DNA from: CAYSBA01 sp964429075 [NCBI: uncultured bacterium]
GTDB lineage: Bacteria; CAYSBA01
DNA length: 7,737 nt
Assembly: GCA_964429075.1 (NCBI GenBank)
Contig: CAYSBA010000014.1
Coordinates: forward strand, 3,218-10,954
Direction of reading: 5' to 3'
The position numbers and the translations under genes are program-made. Below the pieces are notes generated by a model that made no database searches, had not been told where the DNA came from, and was given only the letters and a program-made list of their open reading frames with translations. Below, piece by piece: positions 1-5,212 of the stretch; position 1 is the first letter of the stretch; each line of letters starts with the position of its first letter.

Positions 1-466
1 AAAGCCCCTTTAAATCTATCCTACAGATGTTAGAGATTCCAAGAAATCTTTTGAAGGCATCGTCAATGCTCATTATAACCGGTTTATTCTCATCCTGCAT
101 CACCTTCTGAATAAGATCCGATACGAGGTCAATATTGTATGTATAATCTACTCCGACCTTGTACCACTCAAGCATTGTAAAGTTTAACCAGTGCCAATTA
201 GATACCTCTTTTTTTCTAAAGACCTGACATATCTGAAATATATCAATTGATTTTTGTGAAAGAATCTTTTTCATCCAGGTCTCGGGCGATGTCTGCAGAA
301 ACAGGTCATCTTCAAGTCTATAGGCTACTACTTCAACATCACTCCCCGGCATTCTTAAAAGAGCAGGTGTAAATACCTCAACAAAACCAAGCTCAGAAAA
401 GAAATCTCTTATTTGCCTGATAAATCTGGAAAACTCTAAAATGTAATCTATCTTTTCCGTTTTAAT
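1..466 (-). CDS. epmA: EpmA/GenX-like EF-P lysyl-transferase (class II LysRS paralogue), C-terminus cut off by the window edge
   Basis: The reverse strand stays open from about 475 to the left edge and reads as the catalytic domain of a lysyl-tRNA-synthetase-like protein. Visible landmarks in order are an N-terminal helix with class II motif 1 (IRDFFSELGFVEVFTPAL), FLQTSPETWMKKIL, and motif 2 (FQICQVFRKKE followed by FTMLEWYK). The wording TSPE...MK..L...FQIC.VFR...FTMLEWY is typical of EpmA/GenX/PoxA. EpmA lacks the anticodon-binding OB domain of LysRS and attaches (beta-)lysine to elongation factor P. There is no room for an OB domain here because dtd lies directly upstream and overlaps. 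The start is uncertain: the frame has a stop at 478-476 and no ATG, GTG or TTG until an ATG at 352-350, which would remove motif 1. Non-canonical ATT (466-464) or ATA (451-449, overlapping the dtd stop) are the only starts that keep the fold. The motif 2 segment HWLNF differs from the usual HNPEF. It probably forms an operon with dtd. Family assignment is good; substrate is inferred. Confidence 0.75.
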   Translation of the reverse strand, partial: MKTEKIDYILEFSRFIRQIRDFFSELGFVEVFTPALLRMPGSDVEVVAYRLEDDLFLQTSPETWMKKILSQKSIDIFQICQVFRKKEVSNWHWLNFTMLEWYKVGVDYTYNIDLVSDLIQKVMQDENKPVIMSIDDAFKRFLGISNICRIDLKGL

Positions 467-906
467 ACCCCTGTATCAATAATAATAGTAACAGGTCCAT
501 CATTTGTAAGCTCTATCTCCATATGGGCCCTAAATCTACCGGATTGTACCTTACCATGCATCTTCTGTACAATATCAACAAACTGTTCAAACATCTTCTC
601 TGCCCTCTGTGGCTCCATTGCCCGATTAAACGATGGTCTCATCCCCTTTTTAACATCAGCTGCAAGGGTAAATTGACTTACAAGCAGGATACTGCCACCA
701 ATGTCAGATACAGAAAGATTCATCTTACCAAAGGGATCTTCAAATATCCTTAGACCACAGATCTTTTTTGCCATCCATACAAGATCATCTTCAGTATCAC
801 CCTCTACAAGACAACAAAAAACAACAAGTCCTCCGTTATTAGATGCTATCTCTTTATTATCGACCCTGATCAGGGCCCTTTTTACCCTTTGTACTACTGA
901 AATCAT
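448..906 (-). CDS. dtd: D-aminoacyl-tRNA deacylase
   Basis: A complete 152-residue protein, close to the usual 145-150 residues of bacterial DTD. It hydrolyses the ester bond of D-aminoacyl-tRNAs (and glycyl-tRNA-Ala) in the cytoplasm, recycling tRNA and keeping D-residues out of proteins. The start MISVVQRVKRA matches the family's M-R-(A/V)-V-Q-R-V opening. The catalytic SQFTL motif is at residues 77-81, GMRPSF at 88-93 and the Gly-cisPro element NDGPVT at 135-140. The basic C-terminal tail (LKRKR) is a small extension. The ATG at 906-904 has no Shine-Dalgarno sequence; the leader is AT-rich. Its 3' end overlaps or abuts the EpmA-like gene, so the two are probably co-transcribed. Upstream nuoG is 113 bp away, behind a GC-rich hairpin, which suggests a separate transcription unit. 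Confidence 0.96.
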   Translation of the reverse strand: MISVVQRVKRALIRVDNKEIASNNGGLVVFCCLVEGDTEDDLVWMAKKICGLRIFEDPFGKMNLSVSDIGGSILLVSQFTLAADVKKGMRPSFNRAMEPQRAEKMFEQFVDIVQKMHGKVQSGRFRAHMEIELTNDGPVTIIIDTGVLKRKR

Positions 907-920
907 AGTCTTGACAATAA

Positions 921-950
921 ATTATATTGATATTATTTTAATAATCATAA
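921..950 (-). promoter_or_regulatory. Possible sigma70-type promoter for dtd
   Basis: On the reverse strand a perfect TATAAT (926-921) lies 15 nt before the dtd ATG. A weak -35 match (TTATGA, 950-945) sits 18 bp upstream of it. Transcription would begin about 8 nt before the ATG, giving an almost leaderless mRNA, which fits the missing Shine-Dalgarno. The region is AT-rich, so a chance TATAAT is quite possible. Confidence 0.35.
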
Positions 951-971
951 CATTGGAGTTCCCTCCATCAT
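945..971 (-). other. Tiny ORF (8 codons) with an ideal ribosome binding site, possible leader peptide
   Basis: Between nuoG and dtd the reverse strand has AAGGAGG (980-974) followed by two adjacent ATGs (971-969 and 968-966). The second ATG is 5 nt from the SD. The frame encodes MMEGTPML and stops at TGA (947-945). Neither dtd nor the EpmA-like gene has such a good SD. It could be a translated leader, part of a dispersed repeat, or chance. No function is claimed. Confidence 0.25.
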
Positions 972-980
972 TGCCTCCTT

Positions 981-1018
981 ATCCGGCAGGCCAATCCCCT
1001 CTCCCCTGCCTGCCGGAT
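981..1018. repeat. GC-rich perfect inverted repeat (11-bp arms) after nuoG
   Basis: Arms ATCCGGCAGGC (981-991) and GCCTGCCGGAT (1008-1018) pair perfectly around a 16-nt loop that is pyrimidine-rich on the plus strand (G-rich in the nuoG transcript). It begins two bases beyond the nuoG stop codon. In the nuoG direction no U-tract follows the stem, so it is not a textbook intrinsic terminator. On the plus strand TTTTAAAT follows, but no plus-strand gene lies upstream. It could be a 3' stabilising hairpin, a rho-assisted end or one copy of a REP-like dispersed repeat. Its GC content contrasts with the AT-rich flanks. A second small stem (TGGAG/CTCCA, loop TTCC) is at 954-967. Confidence 0.7.
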
Positions 1019-1019
1019 T

Positions 1020-2477
1020 TTAAATAAATTCAAGCCTTTTACTTATCTCGTTTACAATTTCGGAAAGATCTCTATAGGGAGACAACTTTGTGTAATGTAG
1101 ATTTGATGGACTGAAACTCGCTTCATAACCATCTATATTTGTAAATGATCCATAACTCATATATGGAGAACGCACAGGGAAGAAAATTGAACGCTTTGTA
1201 TCTGAAAGACTTTTTCTTCTACCAAAAAGTATCATCTCTTTAAATCCACCAAAAATACTATCTAATCCTTCCCATGGCCCCTCTGTACCAAACATAATCA
1301 ATATCTCTCCATTTTCCTTTTTCAATTCATCAGCCATAAAAACCTGAACACTAGCCTCTTTCAATCGATCTTCTACACCCTTTCTATTTGGATTTCTATC
1401 TCCAGTGTATAGAAACTCATCCCCATTTTCATTCGGCAATCCACCCACAAAGATTCTGTCTATGCCTAAGATTTTTGTGATAAATTCAAGGATTGTATCT
1501 GTCTCTTCGTTGGAATTCCAGTATGAAAGATAAACAAAAATTCCATCTCTTTTATCCTTTATAAATGGATGAAGCTTGCCAGCGATCGTATCAAGGAGAG
1601 TCTCTTCGTCTAACTCCTCATCAAATAGCATTGGCTTTAATTCAAGATTTTCATTGTATAATTCATATAGTTTCCTTGAACGATCGCATATCCAAAACCT
1701 TTTGTCTTCAACAGAGATACGAGATGTTACCCGATAAAACTTTCTATCATCGTGCCAGAGATAAATATAACAGCCCCTGCTGCACAGCGGACATATAGAT
1801 TTAACCTTTCGCAAAAACCATACCCTCTTTTTGAACCTGAAATCAAGAGAGGTAAGAGCACCAACAGGGCAGATATCTGCCAAATTGTATTGATATTCTC
1901 CCTCGAGTCTGGCCCCTGGCGCAAGATCTATATAACTTTTATTCCCCCTCCCAAAAACTCCAAGTACTGGCTCTTTTAATATCTCCCTCATATATCTAAC
2001 ACAACGCCTGCAAAGGATACAGCGCTCATTATCAAGTACAATTTTTTCACTGAGCCTTTTTGCCTTTGGTCTTTTTATCTTCTCAAATTCAAACCTTGAG
2101 GGCATAAGATCGTAATCAAAATAATAATCCTGTAGATAACACTCTCCAGATTGATCACATATAGGGCAATCGAGAGGGTGATGTAAAAGCTGAAACTCGA
2201 CAATAGATCGCCTCACTCTCTTTATCCTGTCTGTATCGGTATGTATAACCATTCCATCCTGCACCTTAAGATGACAGGAAGGTACAGGTTTGGGCATCTT
2301 TTCTACTTCAACAAGGCACATCCTGCAGTTGCCATCTATACTGAGACCCGGATGATAACAGTAATGCGGTATCCTTATCCCATTGTCGAGCGCTGCCCTC
2401 AACACAGTTGTTCCTACAGGGACAGTAAGCTCTCTACCATCTATAATTATCTTCACAGTCTCATTCACCGGTCGCAT
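1020..2477 (-). CDS. nuoG: NADH-quinone oxidoreductase subunit G, short form with reduced molybdopterin-like domain
   Basis: A 485-residue Fe-S subunit of respiratory complex I that carries electrons toward NuoB. The N-terminal ferredoxin fold has 2Fe-2S ligands C40, C51, C54 and C68 (N1b). The His-Cys motif H100-C104-C107-C113 fits N5. C153, C156, C159 with C203 fit N4. C229, C232, C236 and C264 have the CxxCxxxC-x27-C spacing of the extra N7 cluster found in only some bacteria. After this, only about 210 residues remain where most NuoG proteins have about 450-600, so the molybdopterin-oxidoreductase-like domain is much reduced. The end still shows a relic of the conserved C-terminal motif (YGSFTNIDGYEASF). 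The start ATG has AGGAGG 3 nt upstream and overlaps the nuoD stop by 13 bp, indicating coupling. It is the last gene of the operon; a GC-rich inverted repeat follows. nuoE and nuoF, which normally lie between nuoD and nuoG, are missing here. Confidence 0.92.
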   Translation of the reverse strand: MRPVNETVKIIIDGRELTVPVGTTVLRAALDNGIRIPHYCYHPGLSIDGNCRMCLVEVEKMPKPVPSCHLKVQDGMVIHTDTDRIKRVRRSIVEFQLLHHPLDCPICDQSGECYLQDYYFDYDLMPSRFEFEKIKRPKAKRLSEKIVLDNERCILCRRCVRYMREILKEPVLGVFGRGNKSYIDLAPGARLEGEYQYNLADICPVGALTSLDFRFKKRVWFLRKVKSICPLCSRGCYIYLWHDDRKFYRVTSRISVEDKRFWICDRSRKLYELYNENLELKPMLFDEELDEETLLDTIAGKLHPFIKDKRDGIFVYLSYWNSNEETDTILEFITKILGIDRIFVGGLPNENGDEFLYTGDRNPNRKGVEDRLKEASVQVFMADELKKENGEILIMFGTEGPWEGLDSIFGGFKEMILFGRRKSLSDTKRSIFFPVRSPYMSYGSFTNIDGYEASFSPSNLHYTKLSPYRDLSEIVNEISKRLEFI

Positions 2478-3634
2478 TCACCTCCTATCATATTAATAGA
2501 TCCAAATGTGGGTATGATATCTGCAACTGTTTGATCCTTTAACATTGTTGATAAACCCTGCATCAGATAAAAACATGGTGGTCTTACCCTACAACGGTAT
2601 GGTCTACCAGATCCATCAGAAACAATATAAAATCCAAGCTCTCCATTCGCACCTTCAACATAACAGTAGATCTCTCCCTCAGGTACATGAATACCTTCCA
2701 TAATTAGCTTGAAATGATTTATTTTTCCTTCAATAGATCCATATACCTGAGATTTATCCGGCAATACATAACGGGGATCATCGACATTAATCCTTCCTTC
2801 AGGGATCTTCTCTATAACCTGCCTTATAATCTTTATAGACTGCCTTATTTCCTCCATCCTGACCAAGTATCTGTCAAAATTATCACCTCTATCTCCAACA
2901 GGGATTTCAAAATCGAGTTCTTTGTAGATAAGATAGGGTTTTGCCTTTCTTACATCATAATCGACCCCGGTAGAACGTAAACATGGCCCTGTAAAACCAA
3001 AGGCAATTGCATCCTCCTTAGATATCACTCCAACACCACGCATTCTATCGTAAAAGATCCTGTTTTTTGTAAGTAGACGATCGGTATCAACGATTGCCTC
3101 CTCAACTACCGTCAGTTCCTTTTCTACATGCTTTAAAAATCCATCTGGTAAATCGTATCTCAATCCACCAATACGGGTATAGTTAGTTGTCAATCTTGCG
3201 CCGGTTAATTCCTCTATCAACCACCAGAGATGCTCTCTTGCCCTGATAAGATAAAAAAATACAGTAAATGCACCAAGTTCCATTGCAGATGCAGCAATAC
3301 ATGTAAGATGATCGGTAATCCTTGAGATCTCTGATACAAGTACCCTTATATACTTACAACGGGGTGGTACATCGAGTCCTATAAGTTTTTCTACAGCCAT
3401 TGCAAAGGCAACGTTATTTATAAGAGGGGATACATAGTTAAGTCTGTCGGTATAGGGAATACACTGTGTATAGGTACGATTTTCACATGTCTTCTCAAAG
3501 CCTCTATGTAGATAGCCTATCTGAGTATCTATATCGATTATATGTTCACCCTCCAGGGTCGTAACAAGACGAATTGTTCCATGCATTGCAGGATGAGACG
3601 GGCCAATATTATAAACAATCTTATTGCTTTCCAT
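2465..3634 (-). CDS. nuoD: NADH-quinone oxidoreductase subunit D (49-kDa subunit)
   Basis: A full-length NuoD (389 residues from this start) in the quinone-reducing module of complex I. It is homologous to the large subunit of NiFe hydrogenases but lacks the metal-binding cysteines. Near the N-terminus, GPSHPAMHG carries the histidines lining the quinone pocket. GYLHRGFEK and PYTDRLNYVSP follow, the latter with the conserved quinone-site tyrosine. The C-terminal section (GELGFYIVSDGSGRPYRCRVRPP, then a run ending IIPTFGSINMIGGECDR) is typical. The chosen ATG at 3634 has GAGG 6 nt upstream. An ATG 12 nt earlier (3646) would add MRLK but has AAGG directly against it with no spacer. Either choice overlaps the end of nuoC, and the 3' end overlaps nuoG by 13 bp. 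NuoC and NuoD are separate here, not fused as in E. coli. Confidence 0.97.
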   Translation of the reverse strand: MESNKIVYNIGPSHPAMHGTIRLVTTLEGEHIIDIDTQIGYLHRGFEKTCENRTYTQCIPYTDRLNYVSPLINNVAFAMAVEKLIGLDVPPRCKYIRVLVSEISRITDHLTCIAASAMELGAFTVFFYLIRAREHLWWLIEELTGARLTTNYTRIGGLRYDLPDGFLKHVEKELTVVEEAIVDTDRLLTKNRIFYDRMRGVGVISKEDAIAFGFTGPCLRSTGVDYDVRKAKPYLIYKELDFEIPVGDRGDNFDRYLVRMEEIRQSIKIIRQVIEKIPEGRINVDDPRYVLPDKSQVYGSIEGKINHFKLIMEGIHVPEGEIYCYVEGANGELGFYIVSDGSGRPYRCRVRPPCFYLMQGLSTMLKDQTVADIIPTFGSINMIGGECDR

Positions 3635-4136
3635 TTTCAGCCTCATCCTTAATTATAATCTTCTTATAAATAGGTTGTTCGAGGTCTATTGGATAGTCTT
3701 TTCGCAAAGGATGGCCCTCAAATTCATCATATAGAAGAATCCTTCTAAGGTCCGGATGGCCTTCAAACCTTATACCAAACATATCATAGACCTCTCTTTC
3801 TGGCCAGTTTGCACCCTTCCAGATCGATGTTACAGAGCTTACCTTCGGGTCTTTATCTGAAACAGGGACCTTTAGCCTGATTCTATGACCCTTTGAAAGA
3901 GAATATAGATGATAGACCACTTTAAACCTCGGGTTCCAACCGAGCTCAAGACCATCTACAGCAGTAATGTCTACAAGCATGTTAAAATCTAAGGAGGAGT
4001 CCTCTTTCAGAAATCTACATACATCTATAAGTATGTCAGGGTGTATTTCAACAGTTTCATCACCTCTGAAGTTGTGGTGTGATATAACCTTATCTTTAAA
4101 TTTAGATAGAATCTTATTTAAGACCCTTTTGCTCAT
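3621..4136 (-). CDS. nuoC: NADH-quinone oxidoreductase subunit C (30-kDa subunit)
   Basis: A 171-residue protein of normal length for stand-alone NuoC, a hydrophilic connecting subunit of complex I that packs on NuoD. The diagnostic 30-kDa signature lies at residues 112-132, PEREVYDMFGI followed by GHPDLRRIL, with GHPLRKDYP at 141-149. The central part (VDITAVDG and a beta-rich stretch) also fits. The start ATG shares four bases (ATGA) with the nuoB stop and has AAGG 5 nt upstream. The gene's 3' end overlaps the start of nuoD by 14 bp (26 bp with the alternative nuoD start). Confidence 0.97.
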   Translation of the reverse strand: MSKRVLNKILSKFKDKVISHHNFRGDETVEIHPDILIDVCRFLKEDSSLDFNMLVDITAVDGLELGWNPRFKVVYHLYSLSKGHRIRLKVPVSDKDPKVSSVTSIWKGANWPEREVYDMFGIRFEGHPDLRRILLYDEFEGHPLRKDYPIDLEQPIYKKIIIKDEAENGKQ

Positions 4137-4669
4137 ACTATCCTTCTCTTTTCAGACTGAATCTTGTCCTGCAACATCATTAATGCATCAAGGACCTGTT
4201 CTGGTCTTGGTGGGCAACCAGGTATATAGCAGTCAACAGGAATAACATTATCTATGCTCTGAACAGTTGCATAATTGGTATACATTCCCCCAGTTGAAGC
4301 ACAGGCACCAAAGGCTACCACCCATTTAGGTTCACACATCTGAAGATATACACGCTGTAAAACAGGTGCTTGTTTATGTGTAATTGTACCCACAACCATC
4401 AGAAGGTCGGCCTGTCTTGGCGAAAACCTCGGGAATTCAGCACCAAAACGTGCAATGTCATAACGTGATCCCCAGACTGCCATAAATTCCATACCACAAC
4501 AGGCTGTTACAAAAGGATACTGAAACAGGGAAAACTTTCTTGCCCAGTTTACAGCACCACTCAGTCCATCATTGATTAAACCTCTCAGCCATCCCTGCAT
4601 CTCTTTTCTACGGGTTACCACCACTGCATCAAGGACAAGGTCCTCTTCATTTTTATTATTCTTCCTCAT
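4133..4669 (-). CDS. nuoB: NADH-quinone oxidoreductase subunit B (N2 cluster subunit)
   Basis: A 178-residue NuoB/PSST subunit that holds the terminal 4Fe-4S cluster N2, which reduces quinone. Numbered from this start, the four ligands are the adjacent pair C57-C58 (TACCGMEF), C123 (GACASTGG) and C152 (PGCPPRPE). SRYDIARFG and FSPRQADLLMVVGT are strongly conserved family segments. The start MRKNNKNEEDL was chosen because GAGAGG lies 7 nt upstream. A longer reading from 4717 would add 16 residues lying wholly within nuoA and lacks support. The start lies inside the nuoA 3' end (14-bp overlap) and the stop overlaps nuoC by ATGA. All residues required for N2 are present. Confidence 0.97.
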   Translation of the reverse strand: MRKNNKNEEDLVLDAVVVTRRKEMQGWLRGLINDGLSGAVNWARKFSLFQYPFVTACCGMEFMAVWGSRYDIARFGAEFPRFSPRQADLLMVVGTITHKQAPVLQRVYLQMCEPKWVVAFGACASTGGMYTNYATVQSIDNVIPVDCYIPGCPPRPEQVLDALMMLQDKIQSEKRRIV

Positions 4670-5045
4670 CCTTAAACCTCTCAAGATCAATTGCACCCCT
4701 ACCCCAGGCATACACAAAACCTCCTACCACAATTATAAGGAAAAAGATCATTTCACCAAAAAAGAATGAGGGATTCTTTTTTAACGAAACAGCCCATGGG
4801 TAGAGGAATACAAGCTCAATGTCAAGAATAACAAATAAAACAGCATAGAGATAGATCCTTACTCCGTAGGGTTTGGATGCCCTGTCTACCGGCTCTGATC
4901 CACATTCAAATGGCTTTGTCTTGACCGGATTCTTACTCTTCTCACCCACAAAACGCGCAAGCAATAGGAATGATATGGCAGTTATCATTGCCAGAAAGGC
5001 TGTGAATAAAACAGGCAAATATTCCTTAAGTATTAATGTTTCCAT
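4656..5045 (-). CDS. nuoA: NADH-quinone oxidoreductase subunit A
   Basis: A 129-residue integral membrane subunit at the joint between the membrane and peripheral arms of complex I. Three hydrophobic segments are visible at about residues 9-31, 63-84 and 95-115. The loop after the first contains PFECGSEP (45-52), whose cysteine (C48) is the conserved residue exposed in the active/deactive transition of the mitochondrial homologue ND3. The second helix carries the conserved acidic D75 and E77 in ILDIELVFLYPWA. It is the first gene of the operon. The ATG at 5045 has no recognisable SD, in contrast to the downstream genes. It faces gdhA divergently across 167 bp. Confidence 0.96.
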   Translation of the reverse strand: METLILKEYLPVLFTAFLAMITAISFLLLARFVGEKSKNPVKTKPFECGSEPVDRASKPYGVRIYLYAVLFVILDIELVFLYPWAVSLKKNPSFFFGEMIFFLIIVVGGFVYAWGRGAIDLERFKDEEE

Positions 5046-5053
5046 ATTTTGGC

Positions 5054-5082
5054 TTATTACATCAATGATGTTCCTTTTGCAA
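5054..5082 (-). promoter_or_regulatory. Weak candidate promoter for the nuoABCDG operon
   Basis: On the reverse strand TTGCAA (5082-5077) and TAATAA (5059-5054) are 17 bp apart, a plausible but weak sigma70-like pair. Transcription would begin only a few bases before the nuoA ATG. The lack of an SD for nuoA fits a very short leader, but both hexamers match consensus only partly. Another promoter further upstream in the divergent region is equally possible. Confidence 0.25.
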
Positions 5083-5148
5083 CCTCAAATCAACTGTGTA
5101 ATCCATCTGATTCAAAGATGTGTTATTTTTTATCGCAAAAAAGATGCA

Positions 5149-5176
5149 TTGAAAAGCTTATTAAGCTGTGATAAAA
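5149..5176 (+). promoter_or_regulatory. Candidate gdhA promoter with embedded palindrome
   Basis: TTGAAA (5149-5154) can serve as -35, and GATAAA (5170-5175), preceded by TGT (5167-5169), as an extended -10; the spacer is 15 bp. The spacer contains a perfect 13-bp palindrome AGCTTA-T-TAAGCT (5155-5167), the form expected of a small operator. If used, transcription would begin near 5182 and give a leader of about 30 nt. Just upstream are a T-run (5125-5130) and an A-run (about 5137-5142) that may bend the DNA. Confidence 0.35.
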
Positions 5177-5200
5177 GCCCTCAATATTTAAACCATTCTG

Positions 5201-5208
5201 AAAGGAGG
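5201..5208 (+). promoter_or_regulatory. Ribosome binding site of gdhA
   Basis: AAAGGAGG, a near-perfect anti-16S match, lies 4 nt before the ATG at 5213 and fixes the gdhA start. It is much stronger than anything before nuoA or dtd, suggesting efficient translation of GDH. Confidence 0.85.
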
Positions 5209-5212
5209 ATTT

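Noticed and set aside
911-939. Plus-strand TTGACA followed by a T/A-rich -10-like sequence
   Set aside because: No plus-strand gene follows for more than 4 kb and the region is simply AT-rich. An antisense RNA into nuoG cannot be excluded but has no support.
1018-1024. Hairpin 981-1018 plus TTTT as a plus-strand intrinsic terminator
   Set aside because: No plus-strand gene lies upstream, and the run is only four Ts that are part of the nuoG stop region. Kept as a repeat, not called a terminator.
701-1027. Plus-strand open frame of 108 codons across dtd and the spacer
   Set aside because: It lies antisense to dtd, which has full motif support; its sequence is low-complexity and resembles no protein family.
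4670-4717. Longer nuoB N-terminus beginning at 4717
   Set aside because: The added 16 residues lie entirely within nuoA, lack an SD and are not typical of NuoB; the ATG at 4669 has GAGAGG upstream.
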